Assembly (NCBI GenBank): GCA_947247005.1
Contig: OX365946.1
Span: forward strand, 54,462,734-54,526,733
Direction of reading: 5' to 3'
DNA length: 64,000 bases
Source: Spisula solida
Taxonomy: Eukaryota > Mollusca > Bivalvia > Venerida > Mactridae
Part shown: positions 34,771 to 46,103 of the stretch, piece by piece
How the letters are laid out: each line of letters starts with the position of its first letter
How positions within the stretch are numbered: position 1 is the stretch's first letter
Position numbers and translations under genes: made by a program
The notes under the pieces: generated by a model
The model's input: the letters and a program-made list of their open reading frames with translations, nothing else
The model's database searches: none
What the model was told of the DNA's origin: nothing

Positions 34771-37700
34771 GCATCAACTGAAAAAGAAAAAGTGTTTATT
34801 TCCATAAGTAAAGACTAGTTTTCAAACCAATTTTGCTTGTTTTCTAAAACTAGCATGTTTGTACTTACGCTCTTCTTCTAAGACATCGATTGGCTTCTCC
34901 ATCCTAGATTATTGCAATTGTCACACGTCTGTGTCGGCAGAAATATGATCCAGTTAGTTTGCAGTTTGGTCGTTTTCTTTCTAAACAACATCACACTATA
35001 ATACACTAGGAGAACCAACCTTTATACACTGAACACAATCTTCACTTTCTTAAAAGAGTATCGTAAAACACCATGATACATAATTCATGCTCACGTTGTT
35101 TATGATTTCCATGCTTTAGCGTCACCTCAGGAATGTATCTACATGTAGAAAGTTTGATAAAGTGACTGTTTGAAATGTGTGCCTCGTCCCAGGGTATTAG
35201 ACGATCATTGCCGTTCGACTAACTCATAGCCAATGTTCCATGGGTTCGTGAAATGGCAGAATAGGGGAGTATAAGGTTAATGATATTTGACAGTTTCTGA
35301 AGTGGATCAGGATGTGTAATGCTTTATCAGCTTATTATGTGATATCATTTATCATTGTTTCTCTCCGCATTATGATGACTGGACTTTCTTCAAATAGTCA
35401 AATAATATTTTGTTTTTGAGAGACTGCAGAATGTCAAGTTTTACACGTTTAATGAAAATTCACGATGACTATAAACATGAAGTTGCCATTAAACAGAATA
35501 ATCCGATAGTGTATTTTATAAAAAATCTTTATTTTAAGATTGTTTGGTTTGTCCAATGTATTTATGTATACATATTAATTGTAAGTTGTATGTAGAAGGT
35601 GATACAAATAAAATGGTCAAACACAATAACTAAACTACTTTGGTCTAACAAAGGTTTTGGTTCGAATATTGTTTTGGGATATAATAAGGGTGTTCGCTCG
35701 GTTAAACGTCTTTGGAACAATTCACCAACATTAATAAATGTAAATTGTCATAACAGGAGATGCCATGCGTGTTGGGCTCTGTGCCTTGTATGTGTATTTT
35801 ATGTTTTCTGCGCTAAGCTGGTTGTTGATCAGGTAGTATAGCATTAACTACTGTTCCTTGTGAAGGAGATTTATATTCTGTCATTGGAGAAGTTTTTGTC
35901 GAAACCGAAAAACATGTGGGCCTGGATTGATAGTGAATGTCATTGTGTATATTTTTTTACGTGTGACGGTGCCCGATAAGATATTACAGAGGTTGCGAAA
36001 GTCAACGTGTAACACGAACGTGTACGTCAATACTACTTTTGAGTATTTCGTCATCCATGCATGCGTAGTTTTTACAAGTAACGGATGTGTGACAGACGAT
36101 AATACAATGTGTACTATGGCATACAGGTATGCGTATAACTAATAATTCATCGCCTATGGTTTCATTGAGTTTATATAAACACATATTATCGATTCACGAA
36201 GAAATCATGTTACAACTGCCATGTGATATAACACGCACAATGTGTCTTTCGCAAGCCAATTTTAATAGCAACGCGTACGTATATACATGTACGACTAGCT
36301 ACACGTACACGTAGTCGTACACGTTCGAATCGCAACCTCTCTAGTGTTTAAATGGTTACATGTAGTGCCAATTTCAATCAATCGTAATATTTACACTGTT
36401 ACTTGCATACATAATACGTTCCGTCACCCGCTGAATGCGCAACTCAGAGCAAAGCACTTGTTTCTTATGACACATTCAGAAAATTACATAGCGTATTTTA
36501 TCGCTATAATGCATTTAAGTAAAAAATTTAGGTAGGACGGACTGAACCTTTGAATCAGAAATTTAACTCCGTTGATTTTTAGATCCATACACTAAAATCT
36601 AGGACCACGTCTAATATGTGATTTTTGAGTTCTAAGAAGCAATATTGTTATATTTTACTGGTTTAGAAGAATAAAGTCGTAGTGTTATACATAACAATGC
36701 ACTTCTTATGAACGTATTTTCATGAAATCAAAAGAGGCCATATTGTTTTTCGGTAGTAGAAAAAGCTTGGGTTTTCACTAAGCAAAGACTAGTTTTTAGA
36801 CTCTTTTTTTTTCAACAAATGCATTAATTGTACTGACTACTTTCTAAGCCATCAATTTGTATGTCCATCTCAGACTGATTCGATTTTCTCATGTCTGTGT
36901 CGGTACATAGCTGATACAACCAGATGGTAGTTAATCGTTTTCTTTCAAAACATTATTGTAAACATACGCCTATCGACCTTCAAACAAGGAATACAAGCAT
37001 AGTTTCCATTTTCTAAAAAGATTACATGTATCTTAGAATACCATGATACATAAGTCAGAGTCGCGTTGTTTAAACGCTCCCGCATCACCTAAGAATTAAG
37101 TGACTTTTTAAAATTAGTGCATCTCCCAGTTATTAGACTATCATTGACGTTTGACACCCTTATCATTAAGGGTCGTGAAATACAGGATCATGTATATCAA
37201 AATTAATGCAATTTGACACTCTTTGTAGTTGATCAAAATGTGGGATGTGTCTTTCGGGTCATTTTGTAATACCAATCATCATTAATTCACCCGCATTTTG
37301 GGCAACTACGAGTGCTCTAGCTTGTAGTCCAGTTATCCAATTAATGAACGTTTTCGTTTGTTATGCTGCATAATGTCACGATTTGCGCTATGGGCCTACA
37401 TTTTATGAATATCAACAATGGCGTCATTGTTGCCATTATACAAGATAATTCGATGGAAGTGTGTGTTTAGGATTGTCTTATACTGTTTTGTCAAATGTCG
37501 GTCCGTATTAAAAATACTTATATTAAGAAAATACAATGTAGCTTACGAAACTTAAACTTTTACAGATTTTATATAGTTAGTATTTCTACAATATAATGAA
37601 TTTTAGTAGAATATTTTAATACAAATAACACTATGGCATAGTCCTTGTAAACTCATGTTAAATTGATTGGTCAAATGCTATAAGAATTTTCGCGGATGAA

Positions 37701-39071
37701 CTCGTTAACGCAATCAGTCCCTCTACATTTATTTATATTTTTCTGCTTTCACCTACATGGTCTCGGTATGCTCTTAATCCATAATTGGGCAAGGACTAGA
37801 GCTTTCTGTTTGTCATTGTCGTGTTCTGCTCTCCCGTCCTTCTCAGGCTATATCAATATATCATCACTTTCATCTTTATTGTGCTTCTTTAAGCTTTATG
37901 TTAACTTTCGGGACTTCATCGGAGAACAATTTATTTCAGATAGGTTTTTCCGTTACCTTAAGACGTGACCAATCCATCGTCAACGTATTCGTTTGGTCTG
38001 AAATAGGTTGTTTAGACCTGTGTACATGTATGCCGGTCTTAGTTTGTTATTTACCTTGACCAAAATTGCCTAAAGATCTTTCTGAGGCATCTTTTGTTAC
38101 AACTTAGAAGTATGATGACTTCCGTCTCCAACGTTCACGTCACACCATGACTAGTATTCGCTGAGCATCTTAAGTGAAAGCTTACGTATTTAACTTAAGT
38201 TTAAGCAGCTGATTTGTCCCGCAAATTAAAGAATACTCCATATTTCCGAGGGATTGTAGAAGCTGTTAAATGTACATGGAACGTCCAAAAATAAACGAGA
38301 CTGGGCCCTCAGGCTACTGTTTTTAATATTATACAAATATTATAACATAGTATGAAATTCAATTGCGAAAATTAGATTTCTGATTTATCGAGATACACTA
38401 GCACGTCCTCTCGTAATTGTTAAGTTCGAAGCATAAAGTAGCATGTCAGATAGCTGTTACAATGTAACATGTTATAATTGTTCTGGGAAAAGTGTGTAAG
38501 TAATCTTACGGTAAAAGTATGCATATTTTAGGAAATAGCTCCATTGATAAATACATTTAGACATCCTTGGACGTGTTTTGATTTTGTTGCGTTTGGCTTT
38601 GTTGTGTTTATTTTCATTGGTTTCTGCTCACATAAATAACCATTGTAGTCCATGTGTAGGTCCATTAATGTACCCATGGTAATTAGTGCAAATTGTTGAA
38701 TTCTGTATTCTTGTATTCACAATTATTACTTGAGAAAGAAATGTGAATCTTTGTGCAGACTATGTGACAACATAATGTGCTCATTTCAATAATAAATGCC
38801 CTTAGTTTTCAAATATTGTTCATCGAATGTAAAGAAGTGGACTCGTTTGCTTAAACACATTCACCCACTGTCGTATACATGTAGTTAAAAGTCGAACAAA
38901 ATAACTACTGAACATCAGATAAGGAGATGAAGTTTTATTTTACATGGTTATCAGTTGATTATAAAGCGATACATTGATACAATGAATATTAATAAAATAA
39001 CGCAGATGTCTGTATAAACTGACAGGGATGTTTCCCGGTCGTCTGTTTACCTTGGAAAATAAAATAACACG

Positions 39072-39254
39072 TTATTGATAACAAACCTCAATAAAAGATA
39101 ACCCAAATTTTGAAAACCGAATTGAACGCACACACATTTCAGGAACAACATAATCGTATGTATATGAAGGAATTTGATAAAAACCGATTGCTGTCTGAGC
39201 AATACGTCCAAACTGTTCAATAAGTTCAATAACCTGGAATAAAACTGTTCCCAT
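39072..39254 (-). CDS. Unrecognised open frame, possible exon
   Basis: On the minus strand this is 60 codons starting MGTVLFQVIELIEQFGRIAQ. A TTTATTCCAG acceptor-like phrase lies inside its first codons and GAG followed by GTTTGT, a weak donor-like site, lies near its end. In copy 1 (6846-7026) the same frame is broken by single-base differences, while the first 19 or so codons are conserved. No domain or family is recognised. It is as likely to be a chance frame in a duplicated block as a real exon. Confidence 0.2.
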   Translation of the reverse strand: MGTVLFQVIELIEQFGRIAQTAIGFYQIPSYTYDYVVPEMCVRSIRFSKFGLSFIEVCYQ

Positions 39255-39507
39255 TATTAATGAAAATGTATGATGGTTACCACAAGAGGCTGTAAGGTAA
39301 GCCCCTGCTTACACTTTTGTATATATTGGTTTAACCAAGTTTGGCTCGACATCTACAGTGTGTATTCCAAAGATTGCAAACACAGTTCAAACCTCCGCAG
39401 CATTTAGTAAATTTGAAGTTTGATTCTGGAACGCAAACCATACCCCAATGCATACACATACCATTACCTCCTTTACGCCTGAAAAAGAAATGTGCACCAG
39501 TTATATA

Positions 39508-40064
39508 CACTCGGCAAAACTACTAATGCCGTGTGTTCATCGGGCGATTGTCAGGTTGATAATGCAAATATGGCCCCGCTGCGCTGATACAGTACGGTTT
39601 CAAGTCTATGTTTCTATCATGGACACAGTAATAAAGAAAACAATGATAGGAACAAGCCCAATTTAGGTTTAGAAATATCGACTTCTGATAAAAAATGCAA
39701 TTTGAAACATGGTTAACTCCCCTTGACAATAACAATAAAAAATATTTTTAAAAGTAAAAAAACACCATGTTGTTGTTTGAAAAATCGAATTATTTTGTGT
39801 TTTTTTAATTTGACAATAAATCTAAAATTCAAATTTACCTTACATAAAAATAATTTGCACATACGCGTCAATTTCACGGCCATTTTACGGTTTTTGACGT
39901 TTCGTGGTTCAATGAACCGCTGTATTTAATTTTGAAGAAAAAAATGTATTTAGCCAGTCCTTTGATAGTCAATACCATGTACACAAAATTTCATGCAAAA
40001 ATAATAAAAAATAAAAAAGTTATAGCGAAAAAACGACGTGTGTACTTATAAGTTTTGCCGAGTG
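39508..40064. mobile_element. Short TA-flanked inverted-repeat element (MITE), 557 bp
   Basis: The ends are CACTCGGCAAAACT on both strands, with TA directly outside (39506-39507 and 40065-40066). Copy 1 has the uninterrupted site GTTACATATTATG near 7267-7279, proving that this is an insertion after the duplication. The interior is AT-rich with no transposase. It shares internal phrases (GTGTTCATCGGGCG, ATTTGCAC) with the larger element at 40963-41949, so the two are related non-autonomous members of one Tc1/mariner-type lineage. Confidence 0.9.
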
Positions 40065-40338
40065 TATTATGTATTGTTTACGTAGCTGTGATAACTATTA
40101 AAGTCATGTTGTTTCCTCAAGATCTGTCCTTGTATATGAATATTATGCAAATACCATGTGTCCGAAATACAGCGCAGACCAAGTTTTCGAAATGAGTGAC
40201 CGATACAAATGTATATAGCATTAAAAGTGCTAGGTTCTAAGGCAGTAATACTGCATTACAAATTAGGCTACGTTACAACTACTTAAGCATAGTGAGAAGT
40301 TTAAGCTGATTGTTAAAATGCCTGATTTGAAGTGATTG

Positions 40339-42113
40339 CATCCTCATACATCAGTGGTTAGTTCCCAGACTACCCCCTGATTCAATACCCGTCATTCCGA
40401 GCGCAAACCTAAAATAGCTCATTTCGTAGATATCGGGTGATTCCGTCTATCGTCCAATCAGAACGCTCGTTACTCTACGCGGGGTATTTATAAACAAACT
40501 CGTGATAAAATGTAAACATGGATTTAAATATAACCGAACTTAATTGGATAAAGTACATCTTGAATTAAATATAGTTTATAAAGCAACCGTTACTATACTT
40601 ACAGAGAGTACTGTACGAGCGGTTAGATATATCGTGATATGAAATCAGAGTTCAAGGTTTTAGACGACGAGTGTCCATGGGTGTGAAGTCGTGAATCGAA
40701 ATAGATCTATATAGCTATGTCAGACATGCAAACGACGATTACAATAACCTTCAGACATTAGATTTAATTGAACAATAAAAGAAAAACTGAGACTGTGTCC
40801 GTGAACTTCTAAAACGGGAGTAAAACAATTTGTAAACAACGATGAACCGACAGGTGCCCTCGGAACTCATTCGCCCTCGCTATTAGTGAAAATGTTCCGT
40901 GCCGAGCTGATTCGGATGTTAAGGTAATAGATAATCATTTTCTTGTTCAATTATGTTTTATACACTCAGTCGCAAAAGAAAGTATACATTGTGCATAAAT
41001 GAAATTATATCGCCGGGGGTTTACAGAAACAAACATAATGTTAATATTTACTAAAAAGTATGTTTATCTGACATTTTAAGATCAAGCGACAATATGTCAA
41101 TAAATACAATACTGCACAAACAGAGTCAAAGCTTTGGGACTTGAAAAATCAAAATGGTCATACACTTAACAAATATGTGTACATGGATACATTTACCCAT
41201 AGCTCGGTCAATAGGAACTTGATATTGCTGAAATTTTCAACATATGTAGCTTGGATATGTGGCATTACAATTCAGTCGAATTTGTTACATCTGATTGCTA
41301 TTATAACAAAAAGAATAAAAATGATGACATTAACATGAGCTAATGTCACACATTTGTCACGGTGTGTTCATCGGGCGTTTGTCAATTATCTAATGCAGCT
41401 AGATGCCTGATTTACTGATAAGGTTCGTTTTCAAGTGTATGTACTTAACACGGAGACATAAATAAGAAAAAAAGGTTTACAACAAAGCCCAATTCAGGTT
41501 TAGAACTTATCACCTCATAAAAACAACCTTTTTTCACACTTGACCAAGCAAAATGACTAGTTTTTTTAAAAAACCACAACCATCATGCTGTTATGTGAAA
41601 AATCGCATTATTTTGAGGTTTTTTGTTTAATTTGACGATATACCTAGTCCGATTTACCATACATAAACATAATTTGCACCACTGCGTAAATGGCTCGTAC
41701 ATTTTACGTCGGAGGCGGACATATAAAATACTGAACATTTCTGTTAATTCGATTTTCCAGATACCGACTCTGTTGACTTCATTTGTGGGATATTGTACAC
41801 AAATGTATTTATTGACATGGTATTGTTTGATCTTAAAATATCAGATAAACATACAGTTCTGTTAATGCAAAATTTCGTTTAGTTCTGTCAACCCCAAAGG
41901 ATACAATTTCAATGTATGTGCAATGTATACTTTCATTTGCGACTAAGTGTAGTTGTTTTATTATTCTCAATAATATCTTATAATCGATACAAAGACATCA
42001 ATAGAAATGAACGAAATGTATTTGATTGGTTGATGTTCGTTCACTACGCTAGGATTTGACCGTATTGAACCAGAGTATGTTTCGGACGAAGTATACTGGT
42101 GTGAACGAGATTG
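40339..42113. mobile_element. Insertion with 8-bp target duplication and degenerate long inverted ends, 1775 bp
   Basis: AGTGATTG lies directly outside both ends (40331-40338 and 42114-42121). Copy 1 has it once, in GAAGTGATTGTTGCAG near 7549-7564, so the insertion is precise. The two ends are weakly inverted over roughly 130 bp. CCCTGATTCAATACCCGTCA on the left pairs with CTCTGGTTCAATACGGTCA on the complement of the right end, and an ATC..CCAATCA phrase follows on both. An 8-bp duplication is known for hAT and a few other DNA transposon groups. No transposase frame is seen, so it is non-autonomous. It carries the nested element 40963-41949. Confidence 0.75.
40963..41949. mobile_element. Nested TA-flanked inverted-repeat element, 987 bp
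   Basis: The left end CACTCAGTCGCAAAAGAAAG and, on the complement, the right end CACTTAGTCGCAAATGAAAG form a roughly 30-bp inverted repeat continuing through TATACATTG. TA lies directly outside each end. It sits inside the 8-bp-duplication element, so it inserted later. Interior similarity to 39508-40064 includes GTGTTCATCGGGCG, CAAGCCCAATT(T/C)AGGTTTAG-like phrases and ACATAAA(A/C)ATAATTTGCAC. No intact transposase frame is visible. Confidence 0.85.
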
Positions 42114-43773
42114 AGTGATTGTTGCAGAACATGAAATACCAAATGCCAGATGTTATGAAATGAAAATCTCTGGTAGACTAGTAATAATGATGAGTTTCAT
42201 TGGGTCAAGAATATATGCTTCACTGCATTTTCAACTATTTCAAAACTATAATTACTTTAGGCGATTGTTGGTGTTGGTTGAATTTTCTGAAGAAATAGTA
42301 AAGAAACAAACGCAAACCTTTAATGATTTGGAACAAAATGTACAACCCAATATTATACAATAGTATTGGTTTTATACTTTAAAACGTCGTATAGCTAATC
42401 GTACGTTAATACAATAGTATAGTTGTAATACCGTGCAAACGTTCTTACCAAATATAGTGCAAGTAATTATATTATGTGTGCTTCTAAAATTAATTTAAAC
42501 CAAACTGGAAACATAATTGTGGTTTCTGTGTATAAGAGACGTTTCTAATGTTATTGAGTTGATTCCAATTGAATTAATATTGTATAATGCCAATATGTGA
42601 CTGTAATTCTAAACACCATTTCACGATGAAGGCATTGCAGACAGTAATATGAACACTTTAGAAATAGAAACTGGAATTATTTTCCACGTACCGTATCATA
42701 AACATTTCATTATACCACTGTTGTGTTCATATTGAGTTCTATATATATATATTACTGTTAGAAATGCTTAAAGGAACGTTCTTGACAAATATTGTAATAT
42801 TGTGAGTAAAATTAACCAACTTCCTTTCATTGCATTGTAGATCAAAGAATGTAGAAATGTTCCATGAATTGATAAAGCTTTATAATTGATAAGTCCTTAG
42901 ATATAACTTTGTGGTAGTCTATACTGAAACTGTGGTGTATTTTAGTTGCTGTTCGCCGAGTGATCGTCAACCTAAATTTTACATACAGAAAACTCGTATC
43001 ACAAGCAGCTCCAATATTCCAAGAAGGGTTTTCCCAAATAGGATCATTATCAAACTTAGCCTCGGTGTATTATGTTCTGGATCATTGTCACCATGTTTAA
43101 AGACGATCAGATGAACATTATTTGAATAGTAAAGACGATGCATATAACACATTTTTGTAGTTCAAGGGCCATTTTTCATTAAGGCCTTTTATCGAACTTT
43201 GAAAATGATCAGAAGGAAACTCTTTGAGTGAAAGTGCAGAAAATTACTGGACGCCACCACCCGCACGACCACACGCTCGCCCTCCAATGTGTTCACAAAA
43301 TACGTCCTATTTTCAACGGGCGTATATAAATTGGAATATGTCCAACAAATAATACATTTCTATATCGAGGGCTCATTGCAAAACCTTTGTACATGCCTAT
43401 ATAAATTAATTTAGTTACCATAGTTTTGCACCGAGCCATCGATATGCTTTTGGTTCCGTAAAACTCACTTAATATCTCATGGTATGCGTCTATTGAAAGT
43501 ATTCAGACAAATACGGGAAATGAAAATGTTCAATCTCACAAATGCATAGTATTATTATGTAGTTTGTCTTACATTCCGAACAATCCTCATACAAAACATC
43601 AACTTTTAATAAACACTTACCGTCTTTTTACGGCACTCATTGCATTCATAACCCCGTCATCTACGTCATCAGGATATGACATGTATGAGTCAGAGTCTGA
43701 AAATAGAGAATGATAACATATTCTTATATTTAGTCTATCTTGAAGAATTTGACATACAACGGTGTCTATTTTA

Positions 43774-43801
43774 AAAAGGGATTGTCTCTTCAATCCCTTT
43801 T
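43774..43801. other. Perfect 11-bp stem hairpin
   Basis: AAAAGGGATTG, loop TCTCTT, CAATCCCTTTT. It lies between the right breakpoint of the duplication and the palindrome array. It might be a structural end of the array element, but no function is shown. Confidence 0.6.
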
Positions 43802-43943
43802 ATAGGCCCTGTTTTGCCCTTTTTTAAGGTACAAATGGTGATGATTTTTCAATATTCACACGTAAGAAAGAACAAAACACAGTGTTTTTAGTTCATATAA
43901 AGCTAATTTTATTCAACATTTCATGCAAATAAGGATTGAAATT

Positions 43944-44935
43944 GTTATGCCGGCATAACATTTTTGATCAAAAAAGATTTTCTTTTGAGAATTTTTCTCT
44001 TATATTTTCTTCAATATTTCATAGATGAAAGATTGGATTTGTTATGCCGGCATAACATTTTGAATCAAAATTAATTTTCAGATGATAAATTTTCTATTAT
44101 TTTCATTCAATATTTCATGCTAGAAATATTGATGTTATGCCGGCATAACATTTTGAATTGAAACTATTTTTGTAATGAGAAATTTTCTATTTCATTCAAT
44201 ATTTCATGCAAGAAAGATTTGTTATGCCGGCATAACATTTCAAATCAAAAATGATTTTCAAATGAGAATTTTCAGTAAATTTGATAGAAATTTTCAGTCT
44301 CATATTATTAAATATTTCATCCAAGAAAGACTGAAATGTTATGCCGACATAACATTTTGAGTTGAAAATAATTTTTCAATGAGAAATTTTCAGTAATTTT
44401 GATAGAAATTTTCTGTCATATTATTCAATATTTCATGCAAGAAGACTGGATATGTTATGCCGGCATAACATTTTGAGTCCAAAAAAAATTTCAGTAAATT
44501 TGATAGAAATTTTCTATTTTGTCTAAATTGTTATGCCGGCATAACATTTTGAATCAAAAATAATTTTCCAATGAGAAATTTTCAGTAATTATGATAGAAA
44601 TGTTCTGTCATATATTATTAAATAGTTCATGTAAGAAGACTGGATATGTTATGCCGGCATAACATTTTGAGTCCAACAAATTTTTTTTCACCAAATTTGA
44701 AAGAAATTTTCTGTTTCGGATATGTTATGCCGGCATAACATTTTGAATCAAAAATAATTTCGAAATGAGAACTTTTCAGTAATTTTGAAAGAAATTTTCT
44801 ATTTTGGATATGTTATGCCAGCATAACATTTTGAATCAAAAATAATTTCGAAATGAGAAATTTGATAGAATTTTTTGTTGTAGTTTATTCGATATTGCAT
44901 GTGCAGAAAGATTGGTTATGTTACGCCAGCATAAC
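43944..44935. repeat. Array of eleven GTTATGCCGGCATAAC palindromes
   Basis: The 16-bp perfect palindrome starts at 43944, 44041, 44134, 44221, 44338, 44454, 44530, 44648, 44724, 44812 and 44920. Eight copies are exact. The copies at 44338 (GCCGACAT), 44812 (GCCAGCAT) and 44920 (TTACGCCAGC) carry changes. Spacing varies from 76 to 118 bp. Between palindromes runs a diverged AT-rich unit with ACATTTTGAATCAAAAATAA, GAGAAATTTTC and GATAGAAATTTTCT, and in several units CAATATTTCATGCAAGAA. The palindrome core is better conserved than its spacers. The family is not recognised. Confidence 0.9.
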
Positions 44936-45065
44936 ATTTTGAGATAAAAATACATTGTTCAGTAAATTTGATATACAAGACTTAGTGTACAGGTAGTCAT
45001 AATTCCACTTTTCTGTGATCTATAAAGAATAATTCCATGTAAATAACAAATCACAAAATAAACTA

Positions 45066-45731
45066 GAGGGCCCAAATGGCCATAGGTCGCTCACCTGTCG
45101 TAGTAGTGCATGCACACCCCTATGGTGACCCTATACATTTTCTGAATAAAATTTAAGGAAATTCAACCTCTTTTGCAACTTTTTTTATGATTTGACCATG
45201 TGACCTAGTTTTGGACCCCAGGTGACTTAATTAATATCAAACTTAACCTAGATTGTGTTGAGATGATCATTAGGACCAAGTTTCATAAAGATTAAGTCGA
45301 AATTGTGACCTCTGGTGACTACAAATGGTTTTTCTATGATCTATAACATTTTCCTCCATATAACAGTACAAATACATGCTTTAAAGACAAACATTACCTA
45401 AACACTTAAAAAAATAAAAATATAAAAAGATTATGGTCCCAGTGGGGTTTGAACCCACGACCCTCAGGAATATGTCAATTGACTTTTTTTGTTAACATGA
45501 TCATTGTGACCAAGTTTCTTAAATATTAATTAAAAATTATGACCTTGAATGACCCTATATCGAACTTGACCTAGATTTTGTTGAGATGATTATTGTGACT
45601 AAGTTTCAGATTAAGATTAAACCAAAATTGTGACCTCTAGAGAGGACACAAGACAACTGTTGACGGACGGACGACGGACTAAGAGTGATCACAAAAGCTC
45701 ACTCTGTCACTTTGTGAGAGGTGAGCTAAAA
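45066..45731 (+). mobile_element. Pearl-like element, short
   Basis: It opens with GAGGGCCCAAATGGCC and GGTCGCTCACCTGTCG. It contains core phrases GTGACCTCTGGTGACTAC and GACCAAGTTTCATAAAG, and then GACGGACGGACGACGGAC. It closes with GCTCACTCTGTCACTTTGTG and AGGTGAGCTAAAA, so GCTCACCT at the start is inverted at the end. This layout (core repeat, ACGG tetranucleotide, inverted ends) is that of the bivalve pearl family, non-autonomous relatives of Helitron/Helentron elements. A tRNA-like B-box phrase on the minus strand at about 45434-45465 lies inside it. Confidence 0.8.
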
Positions 45732-46017
45732 ATGTATACAAGAGAAAGGTGTACACAATTGCATGGTAGAAGTATTAAATATCACAAACATAATTTCAGG
45801 TAAATCCAACATATTGGTGTAAATCCCTAGCCCTCAACTGGGAAAAGTGTAATCTTTACTTTGTGATATTGACATGCTTCCACTCAAGGGCAATGTTAAT
45901 TTAGATATACAAACAATGCATGAGGTATGCTGCAGTTCGAGGAATATGGGACAAGAAATATCACTAAATGATGAGTATCCCTAGAAAGTAATGGACACTG
46001 TTACACAACATATGTCT

Positions 46018-46090
46018 CCTCGATAGCCTAGTGGTTAAGTGTCCGCTTCGAGTGCGGGAGGTCTCGGTTTGACCCCTGTCCGCGTCATAC
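46018..46090 (+). repeat. tRNA-like SINE head
   Basis: CGATAGCCTAGTGGTTAAGT resembles an A box and GGTTTGACCCC a B box at tRNA-like spacing. It is followed by a TACTAAAGACG phrase. The expected acceptor-stem pairing is poor, and it runs straight into the pearl-like element at 46104. I read it as a SINE head, not a working tRNA gene. Confidence 0.5.
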
Positions 46091-46103
46091 TAAAGACGAA
46101 ATA

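Larger units (their letters stand above)
34785..43755 (+). repeat. Segmental duplication, copy 2 (about 9.0 kb)
   Basis: Direct, collinear copy of 1340-9190, nearly identical over long stretches. It is longer because of insertions at 35970-36425 (about 455 bp of unknown nature), 39508-40064 and 40339-42113. It lacks the 1.59 kb found in copy 1 at 4620-6205. Similarity ends at TGAAGAATTTGACATACA near 43755, just before the hairpin at 43774 and the palindrome array. Confidence 0.85.

Noticed and set aside
43944..44935. Evenly repeated palindromes resembling a CRISPR array
   Set aside because: The genome is animal, spacers are related to one another and of unequal length, and there are no cas genes.
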